Of a stretch of DNA of 64,000 nt, positions 51,088 through 59,995 are shown piece after piece. Numbering within the stretch: the stretch's first letter is position 1; each line of letters starts with the position of its first letter. A program made the position numbers and the translations under genes. This stretch comes from Lachnospiraceae bacterium UBA2864 (GTDB taxonomy: Bacteria > Bacillota > Clostridia > Lachnospirales > Lachnospiraceae), in assembly GCA_002350525.1 (NCBI GenBank), contig DEFA01000022.1, forward strand, positions 133,684 through 197,683. The letters run 5' to 3'. The notes under the pieces were generated by a model. The model was not told the origin of the DNA. It saw only the letters and a list, made by a program, of their open reading frames with translations, and searched no databases.

Positions 51088-53079
51088 ATGAGAATCGCAT
51101 TAACGGGAAATCCGAATAGTGGAAAGACCACTATGTACAATGCTATCACCGGTCGTAAAGAAAAGATCGGTAACTGGGCCGGAGTTACGGTTGACAAGAA
51201 AGAAAGCCCGATCAAGAAAGTTTATAACGAGGGCGGAAAGGAACTCATAGCAGTAGATCTGCCGGGAGCATACTCCATGTCTCCTTTTACATCTGAGGAG
51301 AGTATCACAAGCAGCTATGTAAAGCATGAGAATCCGGATGCTATTATTAATATAGTAGATGCTACAAATCTCAGCCGAAGCCTGTTCTTCACTACACAGC
51401 TTCTTGAACTTGGCATTCCGGTTGTTGTGGCTCTTAATAAGAGTGATGCAAATGATAAGAAGGGTAATAAGATTGATATCGAAAAGCTTTCTGCAAAGCT
51501 TGGATGCCCGGTCGTAAGAACCGTATCTACTTCGGATGAAGGTCTCAAGGAAGTTGTTAAGGTTGCGGCAGGTCTTGAAGGAAAAGGACAGAAGGCGCCT
51601 TACACAGAGGGCAAGATAGATCTTACAAATAAAGATGAGGTTGAGAAGGCGGACAGAGCCAGATTCGACTATGTTAATTCAATTGTTAAAGAAGTAGAAG
51701 TCCGTAAGACATTTACGAAGGACAAGAATATAGGTGATAAGATAGATAAGATTGTGACCAATCCGATTCTTGGTCTTCTCATATTTGCAGGTATTATGTG
51801 GTTAGTATTCTATGTGTCTCAGACAACTGTAGGTACATGGACGGCAGACATCCTTGTAGGATGGATAGAATCCTTCCAGGGATGGGTAGGAGAAAAGATG
51901 GCAGATGCAAATCCGCTTCTGTATGCTCTCCTGGTTGATGGTATAATCGGTGGTGTAGGAGCCGTTGTCGGTTTCCTTCCTCTGGTTATGGTAATGTACT
52001 TCCTTATCGCACTTCTTGAAGATTGCGGTTATATGTCAAGAGCTACAGTTGTTCTTGATCCTATCTTCAAGAGAGTAGGACTTTCGGGAAAGTCGGTTAT
52101 CCCTATGATCATCGGTACAGGATGCGGAATCCCTGCTATTATGGCCTGCCGTACTATCCGTAATAAGAGAGAGAAGAGAGCGACAGCTATGCTGGCAACA
52201 TTTATGCCATGCGGAGCTAAGCTTCCTGTAATCGCACTTTTCTCGGGTGCGTTCTTCCCTGAATCAAAATGGGTAAGCTGGGCAGCATATATGATAGGTA
52301 TTGCTCTGGTGCTTCTCGGAGCTCTTCTTATCAAAGCTATAACAGCAGCAAAGTTCAGAAAGTCTTTCTTTATCATCGAGCTTCCTGAATATAAGGTTCC
52401 GAGCCTTAAATTTGCATTCCTTTCCATGCTTGAGCGTGGTAAGGCATACATCATCAAGGCAGGTACTATTATCCTTGTATGTAACACAGTAGTACAGATC
52501 ATGCAGAGCTTTAACTGGAGCTTTGAGGCAATCGAAGAAGGTGCTGAGGATACATCTATTCTTGCATCTGTCGCAGGTCCGTTTGCATATCTTCTTGTTC
52601 CTATCGTCGGTGTTGCGGCTTGGCAGCTTGCAGCAGCAGCTATCACAGGATTTATCGCAAAGGAAAATGTTGTCGGTACTATCGCAACAGTATATGCTAT
52701 CACAAATCTTGTAGATCCTGAGGAAATGGAACTCGTAGGAGAAGGAAATGCAGTCGCAGTCGCTATGGGTATCACAAAAGTGGCAGCTCTTGCATATCTC
52801 TTCTTCAATCTTTACACACCGCCTTGCTTCGCCGCACTCGGAGCTATGAATTCCGAGATGCAGAGTAAGAAGTGGTTGTGGGGAGCTATCGGACTTCAGC
52901 TCGGAACAGGTTATACGGTAGGATTCCTGGTATATCAGATCGGTACTCTTATCACAACGGGATCGATCGGAGCAGGATTTATCGGCGGACTGATATTTGA
53001 GATTGTTTTTGCGGCTATCCTTGTAGCTATTATCCGTCATAATCAGAAGGCGGTAGCGCTCGAGTATAAACTCGCTTAA
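51088..53079 (+). CDS. feoB: Ferrous iron transporter FeoB
   Basis: A 663-residue protein. The N-terminal G domain (1-165) has G1 GNPNSGKTT, G3 DLPGAYSMSP and G4 NKSD. A helical GDI region follows, then a polytopic membrane part (about 225-655) with two Gate repeats including GTGCGIPAIMACRTI and the Cys-bearing FMPCGAKLPV. It imports Fe(II) under anoxic conditions, the expected main route for an anaerobe. The iron box before feoA indicates repression by iron. AGGAGG precedes the ATG. Confidence 0.97.
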   Translation: MRIALTGNPNSGKTTMYNAITGRKEKIGNWAGVTVDKKESPIKKVYNEGGKELIAVDLPGAYSMSPFTSEESITSSYVKHENPDAIINIVDATNLSRSLFFTTQLLELGIPVVVALNKSDANDKKGNKIDIEKLSAKLGCPVVRTVSTSDEGLKEVVKVAAGLEGKGQKAPYTEGKIDLTNKDEVEKADRARFDYVNSIVKEVEVRKTFTKDKNIGDKIDKIVTNPILGLLIFAGIMWLVFYVSQTTVGTWTADILVGWIESFQGWVGEKMADANPLLYALLVDGIIGGVGAVVGFLPLVMVMYFLIALLEDCGYMSRATVVLDPIFKRVGLSGKSVIPMIIGTGCGIPAIMACRTIRNKREKRATAMLATFMPCGAKLPVIALFSGAFFPESKWVSWAAYMIGIALVLLGALLIKAITAAKFRKSFFIIELPEYKVPSLKFAFLSMLERGKAYIIKAGTIILVCNTVVQIMQSFNWSFEAIEEGAEDTSILASVAGPFAYLLVPIVGVAAWQLAAAAITGFIAKENVVGTIATVYAITNLVDPEEMELVGEGNAVAVAMGITKVAALAYLFFNLYTPPCFAALGAMNSEMQSKKWLWGAIGLQLGTGYTVGFLVYQIGTLITTGSIGAGFIGGLIFEIVFAAILVAIIRHNQKAVALEYKLA

Positions 53080-53100
53080 GTATATTTTAACTTGATATAT

Positions 53101-53181
53101 AATCCTGCCCCCGGCAGGATTTATATATGATAAACTCCTTTGATGAGAATCGTCATGTTGAATAGACATGGCGATTCTTTA
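53101..53181 (+). terminator. Two successive hairpins after feoB
   Basis: AATCCTGCC-CCC-GGCAGGATT (53101-53121), and AGAATCGTCATGT with ACATGGCGATTCT (53146-53178) followed by a T-rich run. Either can end the feoAB transcript. Confidence 0.85.
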
Positions 53182-53251
53182 TTTTGATTGCGAAACTGTT
53201 ATAAGAGACAGTTTTGTGCTATAATCTGACATTTTTTTATGATATATTATT

Positions 53252-53479
53252 GTCATATCGGTTTTTTCCACGGAGATTATGTGGGGGTTTTTGCCGACCT
53301 GAACGGACTGAAAAAAGTTAACGATGAACAGGGATACGGATGAATCCAAGCTGGAGGCGAAAATCAAAGCCGTTAATCAGTATGCGGAAGATGTGCACAG
53401 CATACATTTTGCTATCGGAACATATACGGTATATGAAAATGATGATATACGTACTGCGAAAAATATAAATGATATATAA
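53252..53479 (+). pseudogene. Relic of a GGDEF (diguanylate cyclase) domain
   Basis: The frame reads GDYVGVFADLNGLKKVNDEQ, the start of a GGDEF domain, until a stop at 53341. A second frame then gives KLEAKIKAVNQYAEDVH and FAIGTYTVYENDDIRTA up to a stop at 53477, as near the end of such domains. About 70 residues, including the GGDEF motif itself, are missing. The 414-base gap before the glucosidase otherwise holds only terminators. Confidence 0.75.
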
Positions 53480-53493
53480 GGAGATTTTAGTAA

Positions 53494-54834
53494 ATGGGTT
53501 TTTCAAAAGATTTCATGTGGGGTGCGGCTACCGCGGCTTATCAGATTGAGGGCGCATATAATGAGGACGGAAAAGGACTCAGCGTATGGGATGTCGCATC
53601 TAAACCTGTAGGAAGAGTTGTACACGGAGAAAACGGAAATGTTGCATGTGACCATTACCACAGATTTAAAGAAGATATAAAGCTGTTTAAGGAAATTGGT
53701 ATAAAGAATTACAGATTTTCCGTAAGCTGGCCAAGAATTATACCTGACGGTACAGGTAAAGTAAATGAGAAGGGAATCAAATTCTACAGTGATATGGTTG
53801 ATGAACTTCTTGCTGCGGGAATCACACCGCTTGTGACTCTTTTTCACTGGGATCTCCCATATGAGCTGTATATGAAGGGGGGATTCGGTAATCCTGATTT
53901 CTCTGAATGGTTTGAAAATTATACAAAGATAGTAGTGGATGCTCTGTCGGACAGAGTGAAGTATTGGATAACGATCAACGAACCACAGTGCTTTTTAGGT
54001 CTTGGTTACAGTGTCGGAGGACATGCTCCGTTCCTGGAATGTGATGATAAAACAGTAATGCGTATGGTACATAACACACTTCTGGCACATGGTAAAGCTG
54101 TAAAGTGTATTCGTGAAAATGCCAAAACAGAGCCTGTTATAGGATATGCTCCGGTAGGTCCTGTCAGTATTCCGAAGTCTGATTCTCCGGAAGATATCGA
54201 AGAGGCAAGAAAGGCCAGTTTCTCACTCGGAGGAAAATACTTCTCACTTTCACTTTATTCGGATCCTATCGTGTTCGGTAAGTATCCTGATGAAGCTTAT
54301 GAAATGTTTGGTGACGATATGCCGGAGATCAGGCCGGGAGATATGGAAATCATATCCCAGCCGATTGATTTCTATGGCATGAATATATACTACAGTGCCG
54401 CTCAGCCGGTAGAGAACGGATATATGGATAACGAATATATAGGTATCCCACGTACGGCACTCAGGTGGCTTATCGATCCGAGAGTTCTATACTGGTCACC
54501 TAAATTTATGTATGAAAGATACGGACTTCCGATCCTCATGACCGAAAACGGAATGGCGGCAACAGATTGTATATCACTTGACGGAAAAGTTCACGATCCT
54601 CAGCGTATTGATTATATTAACAGATATCTGCTTGAGTATAAGAGAGCAGCCGATGAAGGTATTCCTCTTATGGGATATATGTACTGGTCTGCTATGGATA
54701 ACTTCGAATGGTCAGAAGGTTATGATATGAGATTCGGACTTATCTATGTTGATTACAGAGATCAGACAAGAATCATAAAGGATTCGGGCTACTGGTATAA
54801 AGAAGTGATCGAAAGTAACGGAGAAAATCTGTAG
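53494..54834 (+). CDS. Glycoside hydrolase family 1 beta-glucosidase
   Basis: A 446-residue cytosolic enzyme with the GH1 start FMWGAATAAYQIEGAYNEDG. The acid/base Glu is in TINEPQ near residue 163 and the nucleophile Glu in ILMTENGMA near 350. YMYWSAMDNFEWSEGYDMRFGL forms the aglycone-side wall. It hydrolyses beta-glucosides such as cellobiose, in keeping with a plant-fibre fermenter. No PTS or phosphate-binding signature was noted, so an unphosphorylated substrate is likelier. AAGGAG precedes the ATG. Confidence 0.94.
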   Translation: MGFSKDFMWGAATAAYQIEGAYNEDGKGLSVWDVASKPVGRVVHGENGNVACDHYHRFKEDIKLFKEIGIKNYRFSVSWPRIIPDGTGKVNEKGIKFYSDMVDELLAAGITPLVTLFHWDLPYELYMKGGFGNPDFSEWFENYTKIVVDALSDRVKYWITINEPQCFLGLGYSVGGHAPFLECDDKTVMRMVHNTLLAHGKAVKCIRENAKTEPVIGYAPVGPVSIPKSDSPEDIEEARKASFSLGGKYFSLSLYSDPIVFGKYPDEAYEMFGDDMPEIRPGDMEIISQPIDFYGMNIYYSAAQPVENGYMDNEYIGIPRTALRWLIDPRVLYWSPKFMYERYGLPILMTENGMAATDCISLDGKVHDPQRIDYINRYLLEYKRAADEGIPLMGYMYWSAMDNFEWSEGYDMRFGLIYVDYRDQTRIIKDSGYWYKEVIESNGENL

Positions 54835-54860
54835 AAACAGCGAAAGTTAAGCTTTCGGAG

Positions 54861-54893
54861 AAAAATATAGTGGCTAAGGTCACTATATTTTTT
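54861..54893 (+). terminator. Hairpin after the glucosidase, sharing arms with a TetR operator
   Basis: AAATATAGTG (54863-54872) and CACTATATTT (54881-54890) enclose 8 bases and are flanked by A and T runs, as in a terminator. The same two 10-base arms occur in the operator at 56811-56840, so this may also be an operator for the genes at 54934 and 55504. Confidence 0.65.
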
Positions 54894-54933
54894 GTTATAT
54901 GACATAATGAAAAAACAGTGGGAGATGACAAAA

Positions 54934-55491
54934 TTGGAAAATCAGATGAAACTATATAACGGAAGACCGGACAGAACCGAAGGAAGACTTCAGAGAGAAA
55001 TAAGAACTTATGACTTCCTTGACAGCCTGGGAATAGAATATAAGAGAACGGATCATGAACCTGCCGATAATATGGAGGCGTGTTTTGAGATAGATAAAGT
55101 ACTCGGAGTTCTTATATGCAAGAACCTTTTTCTATGTAACAGACAGAAGACTAACTTTTACCTTCTCATGATGCCGGGAGATAAGAAGTTTAAAACGAAG
55201 GAGCTGTCGAGTCAGATTAATTCTGCGCGACTCTCTTTTGCATCACCTGAAGATATGCTTAAATATCTGGATATAGAACCGGGAGCGGTAAGCATAATGG
55301 GACTTATGAATGATAAGGAGCATGAGGTAAGGCTTCTCGTAGATGAAGATGTCCTGAAAGATGAATATATAGGCTGTCATCCGTGTGTATGTACCTCGAG
55401 CCTTAAGATTAAGACGAGCGATGTATTCGATGTATTTCTTCCGGCAGTCGGACATACCTTCGAAACGGTACATCTTGTCGGAGAGGATTGA
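54934..55491 (+). CDS. Aminoacyl-tRNA deacylase, YbaK/ProX family
   Basis: About 185 residues of the freestanding editing domain that removes mischarged amino acids (often Ala) from tRNA(Pro). Family features are YDFLDSLGIEYKRTDHEPA, a Lys in CKNLFLCNRQK near the middle, and GCHPCVCTSSLKI near the end. The start is unclear: TTG 54934 stands 9 bases after GGGAG, while ATG 54907 and ATG 54925 lack proper sites. It lies 12 bases before the MFS gene. Confidence 0.85.
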   Translation: MENQMKLYNGRPDRTEGRLQREIRTYDFLDSLGIEYKRTDHEPADNMEACFEIDKVLGVLICKNLFLCNRQKTNFYLLMMPGDKKFKTKELSSQINSARLSFASPEDMLKYLDIEPGAVSIMGLMNDKEHEVRLLVDEDVLKDEYIGCHPCVCTSSLKIKTSDVFDVFLPAVGHTFETVHLVGED

Positions 55492-55503
55492 TCCGGAGGC
55501 ATC

Positions 55504-56685
55504 ATGAACAAAAACTATAAAAAAACCAAACTGGCCTGTTACATGGGCTTTATAACGCAGGCAATTACAGCGAATTTTGTGCCCCTCTTATATCTGACCT
55601 TTTATAAAATGTATGAAATATCACTGGCTAAAATAGCGATGATATCCACAACATTTTTTGTTACACAGCTGATAGTGGATTTTCTGTGTGTAAAGCTGGC
55701 AGATAAGATGGGTTACAGAAAGAGTATTATCCTTTCCGAGATTATGGCGGGAACAGGTCTTGTAATGCTTTCTTTTGTTCCCGATATCATGCCGGATCAT
55801 TATATGGGAATAATACTCTGTACAATAGTATATGCTATAGGAAGCGGCCTGATAGAAGTATTATGCAGTCCGATCATAGAAGCATGTCCTTTTGAAAATA
55901 AAGCAGGAATGATGACGCTGTTACATTCTTTTTACTGTTGGGGATCTGTCGGAGTTATCTTTCTGTCGACGATATTCTTCAAGGTGTTCGGGATAGACAG
56001 GTGGCGGATACTTGCATTGATATGGACACTTGTTCCGCTTTTGAATATATATAATTTCGCAACCTGCCCGATTGAACCGATAACCGAAGAAAATGAGGGC
56101 ATGAAGCTTTCGAAGCTTTTTAAGCAGAAACTGTTCTGGCTTTTCATAATCCTAATGGTCTGTGCGGGAGCCTGCGAAATTGCTATGGGACAGTGGGCAT
56201 CCACATTTGTTGAATCTGCTTTACATGTATCGAAGAGCGTCGGTGATCTTGCAGGACCTTGTGCATTTGCACTTTTCATGGGAGTCAGCAGAGTGCTTTA
56301 CTCTAAGTACGGTGAAAAAAGAAATCTTACCGTGTTTATGATGATATGTGGAATACTGTGTTTATCAAGCTACCTTATAGCATCCCTTACCAGCCTCAGT
56401 ATAATGGGACTCATAGGATGTATGTTATGCGGTTTTTCGGTAGGTATAATGTGGCCGGGCTCGATAAGTATAGCATCGAAGAAAATGCCGAAAGCAGGAA
56501 CGGCACTGTTTGCATTTCTCGCACTTGCGGGAGATCTGGGAGGTGCGCTGGGACCTGCGGTTGTAGGTACTGTTTCGCAGAGAGCGAGTGATGACTTAAA
56601 AGCAGGAATTCTTGCGGGTATTTTGTTTCCGATAGTTCTTATAATCTGCACGATATTTCTTAATAAAAAGAATCCGGATACATAG
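55504..56685 (+). CDS. Major facilitator superfamily transporter
   Basis: A 393-residue protein with twelve hydrophobic helices. The loop between helices 2 and 3 has LADKMGYRKSI (the MFS DxxGxR/K motif), and the second half has a related VLYSKYGEKRNLT loop. The substrate is unknown; sugar or drug transport are both possible. GGAGGC precedes the ATG. Coupled to the deacylase gene, and possibly controlled by the TetR encoded after it. Confidence 0.88.
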   Translation: MNKNYKKTKLACYMGFITQAITANFVPLLYLTFYKMYEISLAKIAMISTTFFVTQLIVDFLCVKLADKMGYRKSIILSEIMAGTGLVMLSFVPDIMPDHYMGIILCTIVYAIGSGLIEVLCSPIIEACPFENKAGMMTLLHSFYCWGSVGVIFLSTIFFKVFGIDRWRILALIWTLVPLLNIYNFATCPIEPITEENEGMKLSKLFKQKLFWLFIILMVCAGACEIAMGQWASTFVESALHVSKSVGDLAGPCAFALFMGVSRVLYSKYGEKRNLTVFMMICGILCLSSYLIASLTSLSIMGLIGCMLCGFSVGIMWPGSISIASKKMPKAGTALFAFLALAGDLGGALGPAVVGTVSQRASDDLKAGILAGILFPIVLIICTIFLNKKNPDT

Positions 56686-56781
56686 TATCCTAATATTTTA
56701 ACTGTCAGGATGATGGTTAAAACCTGTCATGAGGATGATGAAAACAGTTGACAAAATGACGAAATCTGTTGACAGAATTTG

Positions 56782-56866
56782 TTGACAAAACGAAATATAA
56801 AGTATAATATAAATATAGTGACCGCGTGGTCACTATATTTTGAAATTGATGGTGACCATGTGGTCA
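56782..56866 (+). promoter_or_regulatory. Promoter with two TetR operators
   Basis: TTGACA (56782-56787) with TAATAT (56805-56810) at 17 bases. Perfect 13-base arms AAATATAGTGACC (56811-56823) and GGTCACTATATTT (56828-56840) surround GCGT. A second dyad, GGTGACC-ATGT-GGTCATC, follows at 56851-56868. Core TGACC-N4-GGTCA. Operators of the TetR gene at 56902. Confidence 0.85.
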
Positions 56867-56901
56867 TCGGAGTCCGGATATAGGAATAGGAGTGATGAGA
56901 T

Positions 56902-57519
56902 ATGCCTTTAAAAGTTTTTACGGAGCTGGACAGTGAAAAACAGGAGAGGATAATCAGTGCTGCATTAAAGGAATTTGCAGAGTATGGATATGAGAACGGT
57001 TCTACTAACAGGATAGTGAAGGACTGCGGTATAAGTAAAGGAAGTCTGTTCAAATATTTTGAGAATAAAGAAGAACTGTATTTCTATCTGATCGAAACAG
57101 TGTCTGCCCGGATGGCTGAAGAAACGGGAGCTGCTATCGGGAAGCTTTCCAAGGATTTATATGAGAGGGTGATAGAGTACTCGGCTGCTGAGATATCCTG
57201 GTATATTTCGAATCCGGTTATGGGAAGATTTCTTATCGGTGCTGCCGCAGAGACCGGCTCTGATATTGGAAGGAAGATCATGGAAAGATACGGAACGAAG
57301 AGTACGGATATATATGAAGAGCTGCTTAAAGGAGTTGATATGTCAGAGTTTCATAACAGCAGAAGAGAAATATCGGATATTCTGAGATGGGTTCTGATGG
57401 GCTATAACAGCAGCTTTCTGGAGAATAATCGGGATAGTGGTGATGATATCGAAAAGATGAAAAAGAAATATATAAAGGAACTGAAGATACATCTTAAGGT
57501 GTTGAAGAACGGACTTTAG
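56902..57519 (+). CDS. TetR-family transcriptional regulator
   Basis: A 205-residue protein with MPLKVFTELDSEKQERIISA and helix-turn-helix TNRIVKDCGISKGSLFKYFE (about 34-53). The C-terminal part has WYISNPVMGRFLIGAA, common in Firmicute TetR proteins close to drug or lipid genes. It has the double operator upstream and is followed by the hydrolase at 57556 after 36 bases. The shared operator arms at 54861 suggest it also controls the MFS operon. Confidence 0.9.
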   Translation: MPLKVFTELDSEKQERIISAALKEFAEYGYENGSTNRIVKDCGISKGSLFKYFENKEELYFYLIETVSARMAEETGAAIGKLSKDLYERVIEYSAAEISWYISNPVMGRFLIGAAAETGSDIGRKIMERYGTKSTDIYEELLKGVDMSEFHNSRREISDILRWVLMGYNSSFLENNRDSGDDIEKMKKKYIKELKIHLKVLKNGL

Positions 57520-57555
57520 GATATAAGAAAGTTCACGTGAAGAAAGGACAGAGAT

Positions 57556-58368
57556 ATGGATAAGAATCTGATAAACGGATGTGTGGATATAGGCGGCACG
57601 GATATGTATTATGTGGCTTTCGGAACCGGAAAGAAGAAAGTAGTTATGCTTCCGGGACTTTCGGATGGACTTGCAACTGTAAAAGGAAAGGCAAGGATAC
57701 TTGTACTTCCGTATAAAAAGTATCTGAATGATTATACAGTATATATGTTCAGCCGTAAGAATAAGATGCCGGAAGGATATTCGATACGGGATATGGCGGA
57801 TGATCAGGTGCAGGTGATGAAGAAGCTTGGAATAGAGAAAGCATATGTATGCGGTGTGTCACAGGGCGGAATGATAGCGCAGTGTATCGCGATATATCAT
57901 CCGGAAGTTATTGAAAAACTGGTGCTTGCGGTTACGGCTCCGTATGCGAATGAGGTTGCCCGTTCGGCAGTATCCGGATGGATCAGGATGGCTGAGGAGA
58001 ACGATCACAAAACTCTTATGGTGGATACGGCAGATAAAACGTATTCTGAGAAGTATCTTGCCAAAAACAGAAAGTACTTTCCGCTCATTTCCAAGTTTAC
58101 CAAGCCTTCAAGCTACGAAAGATTTTTCAGAAATGCTGAGGCAATTTTATGTTTTGATGTTAGAAAAGAATTATCAAGGATAATTGCACCTACTTTTATC
58201 ATTGCGGGAGAGGATGATAAGACTGTGGGAAATGAGGCTGTGGTGGAACTCAAAGAAGGAATAGCTGACAGCGGGGTATACGTTTATAAAGGACTCGGAC
58301 ACGGTGCATTTGAAGAAGCAAAAGACTTTTATGACAGGATATTTGTATATTTTAACGGCAATTTATGA
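57556..58368 (+). CDS. Alpha/beta hydrolase
   Basis: A 270-residue protein with nucleophile elbow GVSQGGMIAQ near residue 100, acid in IAGEDDKTVG near 220 and His in GLGHGAFEE near 250. This is the standard order of small cytosolic alpha/beta hydrolases. Co-transcribed with the TetR gene at 56902. Substrate unknown. Confidence 0.88.
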   Translation: MDKNLINGCVDIGGTDMYYVAFGTGKKKVVMLPGLSDGLATVKGKARILVLPYKKYLNDYTVYMFSRKNKMPEGYSIRDMADDQVQVMKKLGIEKAYVCGVSQGGMIAQCIAIYHPEVIEKLVLAVTAPYANEVARSAVSGWIRMAEENDHKTLMVDTADKTYSEKYLAKNRKYFPLISKFTKPSSYERFFRNAEAILCFDVRKELSRIIAPTFIIAGEDDKTVGNEAVVELKEGIADSGVYVYKGLGHGAFEEAKDFYDRIFVYFNGNL

Positions 58369-58500
58369 AAAATTATGTATAATTCGAGTATTTCTGATAT
58401 AATGGCGCAGTAGTTTGCTTGATACTGCATCAGATATATGATATCGAAATGATGTATAAGACCGGAAAGCCGGCCAAACAGCAGTTTTCAATATCTGTTC

Positions 58501-58593
58501 CGAGACCTTCTGGGATATAGAGGATTCTCGGAGTATGGAGTTGATATAAAAGCTGCTTTTGATAATGATCCGAAGAAGATAGATCAGACATTT
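58501..58593 (+). pseudogene. Possible relic of a Rex redox repressor gene
   Basis: One frame reads RDLLGYRGFSEYGVDIKAAF then DNDPKKIDQTF, resembling the start of the NAD-binding domain of Rex (LxxYxGF...AxFDxDPxKIG). Flanks are disrupted and no start is near. The 417-base gap around it (58369-58785) contains nothing else but the ArsR promoter. The match is by eye. Confidence 0.4.
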
Positions 58594-58720
58594 ACAAGAT
58601 GTCCTCGGGGGCGAAGTCGCGTGTTCACGTGCGGCTGTAGATAACGGATGGCTTCCAAAAGAGAGTCAGGTCGGGCAGACGGCATTTTTGTATTATCCGT
58701 AAGTTTTTTTGATTCATACA

Positions 58721-58764
58721 TTGACAAATATCTATGTGAAGAGTATCCTGTCAAACATAGATAT
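58721..58764 (+). promoter_or_regulatory. Promoter and operator of the ArsR-type gene
   Basis: TTGACA (58721-58726), 17 bases, TATCCT (58744-58749). ATATCTATGT (58728-58737) and ACATAGATAT (58755-58764) are exact arms surrounding the -10. Confidence 0.8.
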
Positions 58765-58785
58765 ATATCAATGCGAGGTGAGAAT

Positions 58786-59055
58786 ATGAAAGCTGCTGAA
58801 GTTGCACTGATCTGCAAAGCTTTGGGAGATCCCAACAGATTGGAAATAGTAAGAATGTTATCAGGTGGAGAAAAATGCGGATGTCATCTTCTGGAACGTT
58901 TTGAAATAACTCAGCCGACGCTGTCTCATCATATGAAGATACTGGTTGAGTGCGGACTGGTTAAAGACAGGAAAGACGGCAAATGGCATCATTACTCTCT
59001 TAACAGTGTTACACTTTCAGGTTTCAGAGAGTATATCGATAATCTGAACAGTTAA
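58786..59055 (+). CDS. ArsR-family winged-helix regulator
   Basis: An 89-residue protein: LICKALGDPNRLEIVRML, then GEKCGCHLLERFEITQPTLS with a Cys-x-Cys pair at the site where ArsR binds As(III) or Sb(III), and a wing KDGKWHHYSLN. So a thiol-reactive or metalloid ligand is likely. ATG 58786 follows GAGGTGAG. The downstream SDR gene, 24 bases away, is its probable target along with itself. No arsenic pump or reductase is nearby. Confidence 0.9.
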   Translation: MKAAEVALICKALGDPNRLEIVRMLSGGEKCGCHLLERFEITQPTLSHHMKILVECGLVKDRKDGKWHHYSLNSVTLSGFREYIDNLNS

Positions 59056-59079
59056 TAATATGATAGGAGGTTAAGGATA

Positions 59080-59808
59080 ATGGATTTTAAAGGAAAGGTT
59101 ATCGTGGTAACGGGTACGAGCTCCGGTATGGGGAAGAGCTGTGCCGAGATGTTACTGAAGAGCGGCGCTGCGGTCTATGGCTTTGACATAAAGGACAGCA
59201 GTATAGAGCATAGTGGTTATAAGCATTTTAATGTAAGCATAGTTGATGAGGAAGCTGTTAAGCAGAGTGTGGATGAGATTGTAAATGAGTATGGACGGAT
59301 TGACGGACTTGTAAATGCTGCCGGAATCTGGGGAAACAGCAAGCCTTTTTATGAGATCGAGACAGAAGATTTTAGGAGAGTGCTTAATGTTAATACGGTC
59401 GGTGCATTTATCATGTCGAAATATGTTTCAAATATAATGAGACTTAAGAATTCCGGAAAGATAGTAAATATAAGCTGCATCCGTTCGACCATATATAGGG
59501 GAAATATGTCGGATTATGCCTCGTCGAAGGGGGCGATAGTTTCTCTTACATCGGCAATGGCTCTAGATCTTGCGCCATTTAACATACAGGTAAATGCAGT
59601 CGCACCGGGATTTATATATACGGGAATGACGAAAGCTTCATTTGATAATCCCGAGATCCGTTCCCAGTCGGAACAGCTTATCCCTTCCGGCAGGATCGGA
59701 AAACCGGAGGACATAGCTTCAGTTGTTATGTTCCTTTTATCGGATATGGCTGATTATATGACGGGTACAAATGTATTTGCGGACGGAGGATATCATATAC
59801 AAAAATAA
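59080..59808 (+). CDS. Short-chain dehydrogenase/reductase
   Basis: A 242-residue classical SDR: cofactor loop TGTSSGMGKS (residues 10-19), NAAG near 81, catalytic Ser in SCIRST and YASSK near 147-151, and PGFIYTGMT after it. The Asp in FDIKDS at the end of the second strand favours NAD(H). Substrate unknown. GGAGGT precedes the ATG. Confidence 0.92.
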   Translation: MDFKGKVIVVTGTSSGMGKSCAEMLLKSGAAVYGFDIKDSSIEHSGYKHFNVSIVDEEAVKQSVDEIVNEYGRIDGLVNAAGIWGNSKPFYEIETEDFRRVLNVNTVGAFIMSKYVSNIMRLKNSGKIVNISCIRSTIYRGNMSDYASSKGAIVSLTSAMALDLAPFNIQVNAVAPGFIYTGMTKASFDNPEIRSQSEQLIPSGRIGKPEDIASVVMFLLSDMADYMTGTNVFADGGYHIQK

Positions 59809-59891
59809 GATCGACAAAGTTCGGTACAACAGGCTATAAGGGAGTTTAAGCCGGATACAGGTTATTCTCGATGAAATCGATTAATAAAATA

Positions 59892-59980
59892 TATTGAATT
59901 TAAATTCAATAAAATATTGACATTTTATTTTTATGGTGCTATATTGAATACAGATTCAATGAAAATATATTCAATATGAA
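59892..59980 (+). promoter_or_regulatory. Promoter with repeated TetR operators
   Basis: TTGACA (59917-59922), 17 bases, TATATT (59940-59945). TATTGAATTTAAATTCAATA (59892-59911) is a perfect palindrome, and a second with ATTGAAT and ATTCAAT arms lies at 59943-59960. A further half site, ATATTCAATAT, follows at about 59967-59977. Probable operators of the TetR gene at 61530. Confidence 0.82.
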
Positions 59981-59995
59981 AGGACATAGAATAAA

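Noticed and set aside
52029..53169. Two long overlapping minus-strand frames opposite feoB
   Set aside because: Both mirror the feoB coding sequence, lack start signals and show no recognisable domain.
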